From Candidatus Saccharibacteria bacterium CG2_30_41_52 (GTDB lineage: Bacteria; Patescibacteriota; Saccharimonadia; Saccharimonadales; Saccharimonadaceae), in assembly GCA_001873625.1 (NCBI GenBank), contig MNZN01000008.1:120271-184270 (forward strand): DNA of 64,000 nucleotides, given 5' to 3'. This document shows positions 42,917 through 52,168 of the stretch, piece by piece (position 1 is the stretch's first letter; every line of letters starts with the position of its first letter). The position numbers and the translations under genes are program-made. The notes under the pieces are model-generated. The model saw only the letters and a list, made by a program, of their open reading frames with translations, did no database searches and was not told the DNA's origin.

Positions 42917-42999
42917 AATAAAGTTAACTGAACATTGCTATCCGAGTATGTTTGAGTGGTAACGAGTTACGCAGGATACAAAGTTCGTTTCACTTTATT
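42917..42999. repeat. Family II element, copy 2
   Basis: 83 bp. The outer stem AATAAAGTTAACTGAAC pairs with GTTCGTTTCACTTTATT; inner stem TATC/GATA, where copy 1 has TAGT/ACTA. The invariant 32-nt core lies at 42943-42974. The 76-codon ORF at 42956 crossing it is an artefact. Lies 3' of smpB (convergent side) and upstream of xth. Confidence 0.72.
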
Positions 43000-43057
43000 T
43001 CTAGCGCGCATCGAGGTAGGTTGTTGTGTATTAGTGAGAGGAAGGATGGGTCTATAT

Positions 43058-43534
43058 CTAAAGGCTTTTTATTGCGCGCCTTGCGTCGCGCTCTTGATCG
43101 CGGCGTTTGAGGGTTTCGCGTTTGTCATAATTCTTTTTACCTTTACCGAGGGCGATGACAACTTTGATGTAGCGACCGTTTATTAACAGTTTGGTTGGCA
43201 CAATACTCATGCCGGTTTGTTTGCGAGTATATAAATCATCAATTTGTTTGCGTTTAGCTAATAATTTTCGTGGTGAAGTGTCAATTGACCTGGCGCCAAC
43301 TTTGCCTTTTTCGTTAAGTTTGAGACTGAAACTAGCATTATTTAGCCATAATTCGTCATCGCGAACGGTAACGAATGATCCTTTTAATTGGACGTGACCA
43401 TCACGGGCGGCGCGAGTTTCGGGACCAGTTAGGGCGATTCCTACGACTAAATCTTCGTCCAGGGCATAATCAAAAGAAGCTCGGCGATTAACGACGGATT
43501 TGGGCTTGTTAATTTGTTTCTTTTTTTGTGCCAT
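43058..43534 (-). CDS. smpB: tmRNA-binding protein SmpB
   Basis: 158 residues, normal length. Brings tmRNA to stalled ribosomes for trans-translation. It has NRRASFDYALDEDLVVGIAL, GPETRAARDGHVQLKGSFV, ELWLNNASFS, the PRKLLAKRKQIDDL basic segment, KLLINGRYIKVVIALGKGKKNYDKRET and a basic C-terminal helix (KRRDQERDARRAIKSL). No ssrA gene is recognised in the window. TACAAT lies 9 nt before the ATG. Divergent from the glycosyltransferase. Confidence 0.96.
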   Translation of the reverse strand: MAQKKKQINKPKSVVNRRASFDYALDEDLVVGIALTGPETRAARDGHVQLKGSFVTVRDDELWLNNASFSLKLNEKGKVGARSIDTSPRKLLAKRKQIDDLYTRKQTGMSIVPTKLLINGRYIKVVIALGKGKKNYDKRETLKRRDQERDARRAIKSL

Positions 43535-43603
43535 TATATTGATATTGTAACAGATTGTGATAACTGTTATTCATAAACTTGGGCATGTTATAATCGTTCA
43601 TAT

Positions 43604-44773
43604 ATGAAAATACTCATCGCTTCCGATTTACACTGGCCGGCTGTTAATGGCGTGGCGACATTTAGTCGTAACCTTGCTCAGGGGTTGGCTGCTCGTGGAC
43701 ATGACGTTCTGGTAATCGCACCTAGTCAAACTGGTAAAAAATATAAAGAAGTTGATGTAAATTACGCAATCGTTCGAACTGCGGCAATTCCATTCCCTTT
43801 TTATCAAAACTTTATGATTTCACTTTCGCCTTATCGAGAGGTAAAAAAGATTATTAATGAATTTCAGCCTGATATTATTCACATTCAAATGTTAATGATG
43901 ATCGGTCAAGCCGCTATGAAGATCGGTAACAAAAACGGTATTCCAATTGTAAGTACCAATCACGCAATGCCTGAGAACTTGATGGACAATCTAAAGTTAT
44001 TAGCACCAGTAGCTAGGCCGATTAACTATATGTTGAAACGATATGGTGCACGTTTTCATTCCAAGGCTGACTATGTTACTTTGCCAACCAAAGCCGCTAT
44101 TGAAATGTTTGGATCATCTGTTGATAAAGTTACGTCGCCTATCGAAGCTGTATCAAATGGTATCGATTTGAGTCGTTTTGAGGTTAGTGCTCCGTCATCG
44201 GAAATTATGGAAAAGTTTAAAATTCCAACTGACGTGCCGATTATTTCGTATATCGGACGATTGGACGCTGAAAAACACTTATTTGTTTTGCTAAAAGCGT
44301 TTGAGCAAATATTGTCTAAAACAAAGGCACATTTATTGATAGTTGGTTTCGGAACCGATGCTGACAATCTCAAACTCCTGGCGTATGAATCTGGACTGTC
44401 AAAACATATTACGTTTACTGGACGAGTTAGTGATGAAGAAATAGTTGCACTACATAAAGTCGGAACGGTTTACTGTATGCCATCCCCTGCCGAGTTGCAG
44501 AGTATTGCAACCTTAGAGGCTATGGCATCGGGTCAGCCAATAGTGGCTGTCAATGCCGGTGCGTTGTGGGAATTATGCCAAAACGAACGTAATGGATTTT
44601 TATGTAATCAAGATGATGACAAGCAAATCGCCGAAAGTTTGCTAAAAATTATTACCAATCCTACACTACGCAAAAAAATGAGCCTAGAAAGTATATCGAT
44701 TGCCAATACTCACGATTTGGAACATACGCTAAAACGATTCGAAGAGATCTACACAGATTTAATTAACGCGTAA
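43604..44773 (+). CDS. GT4-family glycosyltransferase
   Basis: 389 residues. A retaining GT-B enzyme resembling diacylglycerol glucosyl- or phosphatidylinositol mannosyltransferases: LHWPAVNGVATFSRNLAQGL at the acceptor side, DIIHIQMLMMIGQ, TNHAMPENLMD, AVSNGIDLSRF, ISYIGRLDAEKH, HITFTGRVSDEEI, and the EX7E-type site in PSPAELQSIATLEAMASGQP. Likely makes a glycolipid of the envelope; the acceptor is inferred. TATAAT (43589-43594) lies 9 nt before the ATG. Its 3' end overlaps the convergent hydrolase by 11 bp. Confidence 0.9.
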   Translation: MKILIASDLHWPAVNGVATFSRNLAQGLAARGHDVLVIAPSQTGKKYKEVDVNYAIVRTAAIPFPFYQNFMISLSPYREVKKIINEFQPDIIHIQMLMMIGQAAMKIGNKNGIPIVSTNHAMPENLMDNLKLLAPVARPINYMLKRYGARFHSKADYVTLPTKAAIEMFGSSVDKVTSPIEAVSNGIDLSRFEVSAPSSEIMEKFKIPTDVPIISYIGRLDAEKHLFVLLKAFEQILSKTKAHLLIVGFGTDADNLKLLAYESGLSKHITFTGRVSDEEIVALHKVGTVYCMPSPAELQSIATLEAMASGQPIVAVNAGALWELCQNERNGFLCNQDDDKQIAESLLKIITNPTLRKKMSLESISIANTHDLEHTLKRFEEIYTDLINA

Positions 44774-45593
44774 ACTTTACAATTGCGTCCGCAACTATTT
44801 CGGGCGTTTCATAATGGGTCAAATGGCCTACGCCTTTAATGACTTCAATCTTGGCATTAGAAAAAATGCGTGACAATTCGTGTTGTTCATTGATTGGCGT
44901 AATGTCGTCAATATCACCTGCAATTAATAGCGTTGGAAGTGATATTTTATGGGCGACGTCACGAACGGTATTTTTGACTGATGCGTTGAAAGCTTCAGCC
45001 ACGACTTGGCTATTCGTAAACGAGCTAAAGTGCGTCAAATGTTGATTATGGATAAAGTTTCGGAGTTCTTTGTCGCTGGTTTTGGCCATCGTGTTGCTCA
45101 TTATCAGAACGATTAGTTTTGATGATAATAACGCAGTAGCAAGACGTTCTGGTAATTTGCGACCTAGCCAGTAGTAGACTATCGCCAGTCGAGTCATGAT
45201 AGCTTTTGGCCCTTTTAGTGCCGGCGAACCAATTGGATTAACCAAGATTAGTTTTTCAATTGTTTCTGGATATTCGGTTGCGTAGTGGGCGGTTATGATA
45301 CTGCCGAATGAATGGCCCAGCAAAATTGGTGGTTTAGATAAGTTCAATCCAATAATGAATTTATTGAGCCACTTTACGTAATTTTCAATTGAATGTTCAT
45401 TTGCGAGAGGTTTTGTTTCACCAAAGCCAGGTAAATCTGGCACGATAACCATATATTCGTTTAAGCGTTTAGCAATTAAATCCATACCGTGATGAGTTCC
45501 GCGAAATCCATGAATCATGATGATAACCGGTAATTTTGGATTGTTATTGTAGGTGTAATATATTGTATCGTGCTGTTTGTGGCGTAAGCTCAT
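44763..45593 (-). CDS. Alpha/beta hydrolase
   Basis: 276 residues from the ATG at 45593, with TATAAT only 6 nt upstream. The fold is clear: VIIMIHGFRGTHHGMD (oxyanion), nucleophile Ser in ILLGHSFGSIITAHYA, then LLIAGDIDDITPINEQ (Asp) and the terminal GVGHLTHYE (His). Complete triad, no signal peptide. Substrate unknown (lipase or esterase-like). The upstream in-frame extension runs into the long hairpin at 45623 and is not the start. Confidence 0.9.
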   Translation of the reverse strand: MSLRHKQHDTIYYTYNNNPKLPVIIMIHGFRGTHHGMDLIAKRLNEYMVIVPDLPGFGETKPLANEHSIENYVKWLNKFIIGLNLSKPPILLGHSFGSIITAHYATEYPETIEKLILVNPIGSPALKGPKAIMTRLAIVYYWLGRKLPERLATALLSSKLIVLIMSNTMAKTSDKELRNFIHNQHLTHFSSFTNSQVVAEAFNASVKNTVRDVAHKISLPTLLIAGDIDDITPINEQHELSRIFSNAKIEVIKGVGHLTHYETPEIVADAIVKFTR

Positions 45594-45622
45594 GCTGGTA
45601 TTATACCTTAATTTTATTCGTC

Positions 45623-45731
45623 TTTTGACACACTCCACTTTGCAATCCTGCTTCACTCCAGGTCTGAACATGGGCCCCGGCGCCATGTCAGACTTGGGTT
45701 CCAGGGGATTGCTAAGTGAAGTGTGTCAAAA
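45623..45731. repeat. Long cruciform-like element in a divergent promoter region
   Basis: Arms 45623-45648 and 45706-45731 (TTTTGACACACT...GCAATCC and its complement) pair at 24 of 26 positions. Inside is a second stem GTCTGA-ACATGG / CCATGT-CAGAC with a GC-rich loop. It lies between two divergent genes, so it is not a terminator for either. Different sequence from family I but the same design. Confidence 0.65.
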
Positions 45732-45791
45732 TACTCGACTGTATTAAGGCAATACTACCAATTTCACCTCTGTTGTGGTATGCTACTGTGA

Positions 45792-47423
45792 ATGATTGCT
45801 GATATTACAGTAACCGAAAAAAGTTTCGGACCTAAAATCTTGATGAAAAATATCAAGTTTAGTATTGATGATGGCGAAAAAGTTGGTGTTGTGGGACGAA
45901 ATGGCGTTGGCAAATCGACGCTTTTTGGAATCTTGGCTGGGACTGACAAGGATTTTACAGGTGAGGTTATTTATAAACGCGGTGTCGTCGTGGTTTCTAC
46001 TGCTCAGGAACACCATGATATGGGCAACCTAACGGTTTTGCAGTATGTTTTATCGGGTTTGCCTGAATATGCCGACCTGAGCCATATAATCGAAACCTAT
46101 CCAGAAACTATGGGTGAAGACATGGATAAAATTGAAGAATATACGCAAGCTTTGATGCGATTTGATGACAAAGGTTTTTACCAAATCGAAGAGAAAATCG
46201 AACGTGAATTGGATAATTTTCAGTTGCCAGGTGTTGCTCACCGTGCCTTTTCTACCCTTTCTGGTGGTCAAAAACGATTAGTTGAAGTCGTTAAAGTTAT
46301 GCATAGTAACGCGCATTTGGCGCTGGTTGATGAGCCTACAAACCACATGGATTATGTAGCCAAAGAACAATATGTTGAATGGATGAAGAATGCGCGTGAA
46401 GCCATGTTAGTTATTACTCACGACCGCGATGTTTTGAATGAAGTCGACCGTATTATTGAATTAAAAGACGGTGAAAACAAAAGTTACAAAGGAAATTATG
46501 ATGCTTATTTGAAGCAAAATGCTGTGTCGACTGGCACTCAAATGAACGATTTTGAGATGGTCGAAAAGCGGATTGTTAACTTGAAGCAAAAAGTTATCGA
46601 CTATCAACGATTAAAAGAAAAATCGCGCAATCCTAGTACGATTCAAAAGTTTAAGCGTTTGGAATTGGGTTCACGTGCCGAATTAGAAGAATTACAAGCC
46701 AAAGTAAAACCAACTTTTTGGATTGATAAAGAATCGGCTGCTAATTTAAATTATAAAGTTGCTGCGCAATATGATAAGTTTAAATCCAAAAACATCAGAA
46801 TGAACTTCAAAAGCGAAGAATCCAGGTCAAAGCACGTTTTGGTAACGGCTCGTGGCGTATCGTTGGGTTATGATAAGCCATTGTTTGAAGGTGTTAATAT
46901 CGACCTTCGCGAAGGTGAAGCATTGGAATTTCGTGGACGAAATGGATGCGGCAAAACTACACTCATCAAGGCGTTATTGGGCGAAAAAGGGCCGACGCTT
47001 TTTGCGGGTGAAATATCATTAGATAAGCATATTCGAATCGGTGTATACGAACAAGAAGTGTCCCCTACTTATTTCGATTTGCCGTTGGAAGATGCGATTG
47101 AAAGAATGTATTTAGATCGAAATCTTTCAATTTCGACCACAAAAGTCCGTAATTTGATGAGTGATTATTTGTTTGTCGACGGTGATGGAAAAACGCCAAT
47201 TTCACGTCTGTCTGGCGGTCAAAAAGCTCGTTTCCAGTTGATTACGATGCTAGCAAATGATCCTCAACTTCTGATTTTAGACGAGCCAACAAACCACCTG
47301 GATTTGCCAAGTATCGAAGAATTGGAAACCGCAATTGGTAAATACGCCGGTGCAGTGATATTCGTAAGCCACGACGGATTCTTCCGCAATGCAATTGGTG
47401 GCGAAGTTTTGCAAATTGGCTAA
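45792..47423 (+). CDS. ABC-F ribosome-associated ATPase
   Basis: 543 residues with two ABC cassettes in one chain and no membrane part. Cassette 1 has GVVGRNGVGKSTLFGIL, LSGGQKRLVEV and LALVDEPTNHMDY. Cassette 2 has RGRNGCGKTTLIKALL, LSGGQKARFQL and LLILDEPTNHLD. The linker (about 240-300) is charged and helical, like the ABC-F interaction motif that reaches the ribosomal P/E site. A translation factor of the EttA/Uup type rather than a transporter. TATGCT lies 7 nt before the ATG. Confidence 0.94.
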   Translation: MIADITVTEKSFGPKILMKNIKFSIDDGEKVGVVGRNGVGKSTLFGILAGTDKDFTGEVIYKRGVVVVSTAQEHHDMGNLTVLQYVLSGLPEYADLSHIIETYPETMGEDMDKIEEYTQALMRFDDKGFYQIEEKIERELDNFQLPGVAHRAFSTLSGGQKRLVEVVKVMHSNAHLALVDEPTNHMDYVAKEQYVEWMKNAREAMLVITHDRDVLNEVDRIIELKDGENKSYKGNYDAYLKQNAVSTGTQMNDFEMVEKRIVNLKQKVIDYQRLKEKSRNPSTIQKFKRLELGSRAELEELQAKVKPTFWIDKESAANLNYKVAAQYDKFKSKNIRMNFKSEESRSKHVLVTARGVSLGYDKPLFEGVNIDLREGEALEFRGRNGCGKTTLIKALLGEKGPTLFAGEISLDKHIRIGVYEQEVSPTYFDLPLEDAIERMYLDRNLSISTTKVRNLMSDYLFVDGDGKTPISRLSGGQKARFQLITMLANDPQLLILDEPTNHLDLPSIEELETAIGKYAGAVIFVSHDGFFRNAIGGEVLQIG

Positions 47424-47465
47424 TTAATCTTATTATTTTAGTGTTATTTTCATCTATGCTTATGC

Positions 47466-47471
47466 TATAAT
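47466..47471 (+). promoter_or_regulatory. -10 box of the giant pilin-like gene
   Basis: TATAAT with only 6 nt to the ATG at 47478, implying a leaderless mRNA for the largest gene in the window. Confidence 0.6.
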
Positions 47472-47477
47472 TTAGCT

Positions 47478-50400
47478 ATGAATTCTAGGCGTTTGGGTGG
47501 TTTTGCATTGCCTACGGTGCTAATTGTATCCATAGTCATGTTGACTGTGTTATTAGCATCTGTAACATCAACAGCAGCTGTCCGATCGACTTTAACTGCT
47601 CAATATTATGGTCAATTATCTAAGGCTGCTGGTGATGCTGGAATTGCCTACGCCAAGGGATGTTTAGCGGACAATAATGGCGTTCCAAAATGGTCGGATG
47701 CTAACCCGCTAACTCCTAATACTGATTGTTCAGGGGTGCAGTTGTCTGGTTTCACCTGCCCTGTTGGTACGTCTAATCCTCTTTGTTTTGTGACCGTTAA
47801 TGGTAATGTTGTATCTACGTTTTCGATTGGTTTGCCGCCTCTCGATGCGGCCGGCAAGGCCAGCACTATCAATTCGTCTGGTATGGTTAAATTGCTGCGT
47901 TCCTCAGATGGCAGTGTATGGCGTCAATATAGTCAAACTAATGTCTATAAAGTAAACACCCCTTCTGTTAGTGTATTGGTAGTTGGTGGTGGTGGCGGCG
48001 GTGGCGGAATCATTGGTGGTGGCGGCGGTGGCGGCGGTGTGATTTATCAGTCTGCTTTGGAGATATATCCACAATCTTATTCCGTAACGATTGGTACTGG
48101 TGGAATTGGTGGTATCGGTTGGAATAACACTCCTCAAAGGGGCGAACCTGGAACAAATTCTACATTCTCGACTTTGACTGCTATTGGGGGCGGAGCTGGC
48201 GGTGCCCATGGTGGCGCAGATCCTCGTGGTCCAACTAGCGGGGGTAGCGGTGGTGGTGGTAGCGCGGCTGGGGCTACTGGTGGCGCGGGTACTGCTGGAC
48301 AAGGTTACGCTGGTGGTAATGGAAATGGTGACGATGGCGGTGGTGGCGGCGGTGCTAATATTGCGGGCACAAACCTAGGAAAAGGCGGAGATGGAATCGC
48401 CTGTGCTATATCTGGTGTCGTTGCGTATTATGGCGGCGGCGGAGGTGGTGGCGGAAGAAGCGGTGTCGGAACTGCAGATGTCGGTGGTATAGGTGGTGGC
48501 GGAGTTGGTACTATTTCTGATACTAAAGCTGGCAACGGTACTGCTAATACCGGTGGTGGTGGCGGTGGTGCAGGTTATGCTGCAGGTACGACAGCACGTG
48601 TCGGTGGTGACGGCGGAACTGGTATTATAATCATTTCTTATCCTACTGGTTCACTGACTGCAACAGGCGGTACGGTATCTATTGTTGGTCAAAATACTAT
48701 CCATACATTTATTGGCAATGGCACCTTTACTGTTTTTCCAATAGAGACATCATTAAAAGTATTAGTCGTGGCTGGTGGTGGTTCGGGTGGTGGTTCGACT
48801 GGCGGTGGCGGTGGCGGTGGCGGAATTGTTTATATGGATTCATACAATGTGTCAAAAAAAGTATACCCTGTAACTGTTGGTGCTGGCGGAGGTGTGCCCG
48901 GTAATCAAGCACGAGGTATAAGTGGTGGAAACTCATCGTTTAGTGCATTGGTTGCAATTGGTGGCGGAGGCGGTGCTCACTCGGCTGGTGGTGTTACCTA
49001 CTCAGCTGGCCTGAGTGGTGGTTCTGGTGGTGGTGGACAAAATTATTTCTGTGTTGCTTCCGGTGGAGTTACCTGTCCTTCGGGCGTTGGAACATATGGC
49101 CAGGGTAATAATGGAGGCCCACTGGGCACTAATGGTGCTTCGGGCGGCGGTGGCGCTGGTGGCCCTGGTTTTGCTGGTGTTGGCGCGAATCAGGGTGGAA
49201 TAGGCGGTGTTGGTTTGGCATATGACATATCTGGAACGTCAGTCTATTATGGCGGCGGCGGTGGTGGTGGTCTTGGTGGTGCTGGTGGTCTTGGTGGCGG
49301 TGGAAATGGTGCTGATGTTGGTACCCCCGGAACGCCAAATACCGGCGGCGGTGGTGGTGGTGGTTGGAGCTATGCAACCGGAAATGGTGGCGCTGGTGGG
49401 TCGGGCATTGTTATCGTATCCTACCCTACCGGTTCAATAAACGCATCTGGTGGAACTATTACGACTGCTGGTGGTTATACTATTCATACATTTACTAGCA
49501 GTGGATCTTTTGTTGTTGGATATTCAGCACAAGTTTATGCCTGGGGCGGCGGCGGTGCCGGTGGAACTCTTGGTGGATGGACTTATGGCGCTGCTGGTGG
49601 TGCGGGTGGTGCGGCCAATGGCATAATAAGTTCTGCAAATAATGCGACATATTCAGTCGTAGTTGGTGGTGGCGGCGTCGTCAATAGCTATAATGGCGGT
49701 TATGTTGAGTGTGCAAACGGTGGCGGTGGTTGTGCGTCTAATAATGATACCAATAATAGGTATGGTAGCGGTGGTGGCGGATATTCTGGTGTATTCATGA
49801 CTACGAGTATTTCACAGTCTAATGCTTTGCTTATTGCTGCCGGTGGCGGCGGTGGCGGAAGTAGTCGTGCCGGTACTGGCAATGCTGGTGGAGCTGGTGG
49901 TGCAGCGAGTGGTGAAAACGGCTATTCTCCTTATGACGGGAAAGCTGCTTATGGCGGTAGAGGGGGTAGCCAATCGGCAGCTGGGGCTGATGCTAGCTGC
50001 GATTCGGCCAATGTTACTGGTGGACAAGGAGTATTACAAGGCGGTCGGCCAAGAATAAATGGTTATGGTGGCGCTGGTGGTGGCGGCTATTTTGGTGGAT
50101 CAGGCGGTGGATATAGTGAGTCTAACACCATGGGCGGTGGTGGTGGCGGATCGTCATACTATAATCCAGCACACGTATCCTATCCCCTTTTGACAGGCGG
50201 ATCTGGAACTACACCGGGCGATTCGAGCAATGCATTAAGAGGTACAGCTGGGAACGCTGGTGCGGTAGCAACTGCAGGTAGTGCAGGCGTGGTAATTATC
50301 AGGTATCTTACCGGTACAGTGACGGCAACTGGTGGTGCTATAACAACCGATGGTAGTTATACTGTTCATACATTTACAAATAACGGCAATTTTATAATTG

Positions 50401-51923
50401 GTCCATCGGTTCCAATAAAATTATTAGCCGTGGGTGGTGGTGGCGGTGGTGGATCTTTTGGCGGCGGTGGCGGCGGTGGCGGTTTGGTATATAACGACGC
50501 TTTTGCAATTTCTAGTTTGCCACAAACGTACGCGGTCACGGTTGGCGCTGGAGGTAATGGACAGCCGACATATAATAGCGGCACCCCTGGTTCGACTGGC
50601 GGTAGTTCGTCGTTTAGTAGTGTTATTGCGTATGGCGGTGGTGGTGGTGGGACAAGGGTATGTCCTAGTGGTTGCAATGGCGTTCCCGGATTGGCCGGTG
50701 GAAGTGGTGGTGGCGGTAGCCCTGCAGATTCTGGCGCGGTAGGTACGGCCAGTGGCTCGTATCCAGTTGCTCAAGGAAATAGAGGTGGAGCTGGATCGGT
50801 TTATGGCTGGGGTGGTGGTGGTGGAGGTGGTGCTGGTAGTTTTGGTGGCACCGCTACGGCTGGAAATCCAAGCGTTGGAGGTAATGGCGGTGTTGGTTTG
50901 GCGTATTCAATATCGGGAGCTTCCTTGTATTATAGCGGCGGTGGCGGTGGTTGTGCCCATGATACTGGGACACCTGGAGCGGGCGGAAACGGTGGCGGTG
51001 GAAGTGGCGCAAAAGCCAGTGGTGTTGGTAATGGAGTTGCCGGTACAGCAAATACTGGTGGTGGTGGTGGTGGAAGTGGCGCTGGAGCATATACTGGCGG
51101 CAATGGTGGTAGTGGCATAGTAATAATCTCCTACCCTACAGGTTCTATGACGGCAACTGGCGGTACGGTTACGACTTCGGGCGGTAATACTATCCACACC
51201 TTTACATCTAGTGGCTTATTTACGGTATATAATGCTATCGCCAATGGCCAAAGCTTGCTTAATAATTTGATATCATATTGGAAGTTAGATGAATTGTCTG
51301 GCAATCCAGCTGATAGTGTTGGTGGCTATTCATCAATCAATTCCAATGTTAGCTATGTTGCCGGTAAGATTAATAATGGCACATTATATAACGGCTCCAA
51401 TAGTTATACTGAAGTTAATGCCTCTTCTGGGGTAACGTTTACTAATAATATAACTATTAGCGCTTGGGTAAAGCCAGCTAGTGTTATTCACGCATACACT
51501 GATCGTGGCATAGTTGCTAAAAATGATGGTGCAACTGAGTCATTTTTGCTTACGCATCTTGGCGATCAGTCAGGAACAAAAGATACTTGGGGCGGATTTG
51601 TTATAATTGGCGGTCAAGAGAAATGGATTAATGGTACAACTGAACCAGTGGCCGGTAGTTGGTATCATGTTGTGATGACTTATGATGGCGCTTATCAAAA
51701 AATATATGTCAACGGTGCTACTGAAAAAAATATAATAATGAGTGGCGGTGTATCGTCTAACTCATCTAACATAGTTATTGGCGCTAGAGGTTTGGCCGGT
51801 ACAACACCATCACGTGTGTTTAACGGTGTTATTGACGAAGTTGCTTACTGGAATAAAACTTTAACAGCTGCTGAGATTGTTTACTTATATAATAGTGGTA
51901 ATGGTCGTCAATATCAGTTCTGA
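47478..51923 (+). CDS. Giant PilX/GspK-like minor pilin with four Gly-rich modules and a LamG tip
   Basis: 1481 residues. The N-terminal RRLGG then FALPTVLIVSIVMLTVLLAS is a class III prepilin signal; position +5 is Thr, not Glu, as in pilus-tip PilX/GspK proteins. A pilin-like domain (to about 155) precedes four glycine-rich modules of about 260-300 residues (starting near 163, 425, 683, 979). Each starts with a VLVVGGGG-like strand and ends YPTGSxxAxGGT...TIHTFTSSGxFxV. The C-terminus (about 1260-1481) is a LamG/concanavalin-like jellyroll (ISYWKLDELSGNPADSVGG, WYHVVMTYDG, IDEVAYWNKTLTAAEIVYLY). Probably a pilus-tip adhesin for the host cell (inference). GGN-rich codons create many false ORFs on both strands. 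Confidence 0.88.
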   Translation: MNSRRLGGFALPTVLIVSIVMLTVLLASVTSTAAVRSTLTAQYYGQLSKAAGDAGIAYAKGCLADNNGVPKWSDANPLTPNTDCSGVQLSGFTCPVGTSNPLCFVTVNGNVVSTFSIGLPPLDAAGKASTINSSGMVKLLRSSDGSVWRQYSQTNVYKVNTPSVSVLVVGGGGGGGGIIGGGGGGGGVIYQSALEIYPQSYSVTIGTGGIGGIGWNNTPQRGEPGTNSTFSTLTAIGGGAGGAHGGADPRGPTSGGSGGGGSAAGATGGAGTAGQGYAGGNGNGDDGGGGGGANIAGTNLGKGGDGIACAISGVVAYYGGGGGGGGRSGVGTADVGGIGGGGVGTISDTKAGNGTANTGGGGGGAGYAAGTTARVGGDGGTGIIIISYPTGSLTATGGTVSIVGQNTIHTFIGNGTFTVFPIETSLKVLVVAGGGSGGGSTGGGGGGGGIVYMDSYNVSKKVYPVTVGAGGGVPGNQARGISGGNSSFSALVAIGGGGGAHSAGGVTYSAGLSGGSGGGGQNYFCVASGGVTCPSGVGTYGQGNNGGPLGTNGASGGGGAGGPGFAGVGANQGGIGGVGLAYDISGTSVYYGGGGGGGLGGAGGLGGGGNGADVGTPGTPNTGGGGGGGWSYATGNGGAGGSGIVIVSYPTGSINASGGTITTAGGYTIHTFTSSGSFVVGYSAQVYAWGGGGAGGTLGGWTYGAAGGAGGAANGIISSANNATYSVVVGGGGVVNSYNGGYVECANGGGGCASNNDTNNRYGSGGGGYSGVFMTTSISQSNALLIAAGGGGGGSSRAGTGNAGGAGGAASGENGYSPYDGKAAYGGRGGSQSAAGADASCDSANVTGGQGVLQGGRPRINGYGGAGGGGYFGGSGGGYSESNTMGGGGGGSSYYNPAHVSYPLLTGGSGTTPGDSSNALRGTAGNAGAVATAGSAGVVIIRYLTGTVTATGGAITTDGSYTVHTFTNNGNFIIGPSVPIKLLAVGGGGGGGSFGGGGGGGGLVYNDAFAISSLPQTYAVTVGAGGNGQPTYNSGTPGSTGGSSSFSSVIAYGGGGGGTRVCPSGCNGVPGLAGGSGGGGSPADSGAVGTASGSYPVAQGNRGGAGSVYGWGGGGGGGAGSFGGTATAGNPSVGGNGGVGLAYSISGASLYYSGGGGGCAHDTGTPGAGGNGGGGSGAKASGVGNGVAGTANTGGGGGGSGAGAYTGGNGGSGIVIISYPTGSMTATGGTVTTSGGNTIHTFTSSGLFTVYNAIANGQSLLNNLISYWKLDELSGNPADSVGGYSSINSNVSYVAGKINNGTLYNGSNSYTEVNASSGVTFTNNITISAWVKPASVIHAYTDRGIVAKNDGATESFLLTHLGDQSGTKDTWGGFVIIGGQEKWINGTTEPVAGSWYHVVMTYDGAYQKIYVNGATEKNIIMSGGVSSNSSNIVIGARGLAGTTPSRVFNGVIDEVAYWNKTLTAAEIVYLYNSGNGRQYQF

Positions 51924-52127
51924 TTATTTTTTTGATTTTGTCAGATGCCATTTGAAGCATGCGTCACATTGATATACTGCAAGTTCTAAATTTAGGTTGA
52001 CTAGCATTTGAAATTCGGCTGCTTTGACGGCTTCGCGTTCATTAATAAATTGACGCTTGGAATCGCAAGTTGCGCCAGGCTTTACATTTCTATAGACGTG
52101 TTTAATTGGTTTATTTCGACGCGGCAT
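51924..52127 (-). CDS. Small basic Cys-containing protein, unknown
   Basis: 67 residues, very basic (PRRNKPIKHVYRNVKPG). One Cys sits near residue 20, with a CDACFKWH segment near the end that could bind a metal or nucleic acid. Its stop directly abuts the pilin-like gene. No recognised family, though the composition fits a small nucleic-acid-binding protein. Confidence 0.6.
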   Translation of the reverse strand: MPRRNKPIKHVYRNVKPGATCDSKRQFINEREAVKAAEFQMLVNLNLELAVYQCDACFKWHLTKSKK

Positions 52128-52131
52128 AATC

Positions 52132-52160
52132 TGTACAAATCCATATTTAGTTGTTACAAT
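52132..52160 (+). promoter_or_regulatory. Promoter of the ATP synthase operon
   Basis: TGTACA (52132-52137), 17 bp, then TACAAT (52155-52160); the atpI ATG follows 8 nt later. This is the only promoter seen for the whole atp operon. Confidence 0.6.
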
Positions 52161-52168
52161 AAGAGTAT

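Noticed and set aside
40542..42999. Repeat families I and II as a CRISPR array or integron attC sites
   Set aside because: Copies are far apart without regular spacers or cas genes; attC core motifs are not in the required orientation, and no integrase is present.
40990..43057. tmRNA gene near smpB
   Set aside because: Searched by eye for a tRNA-like 3' end and tag-peptide frame on both strands; none found.
42956..43186. 76-codon plus-strand ORF
   Set aside because: Starts inside the family II core and runs antisense into smpB.
47648..51197. Many long ORFs on both strands within the giant pilin-like gene
   Set aside because: Shadows of GGN-rich glycine codons; the residues are Val/Leu- or His/Pro/Thr-only runs.
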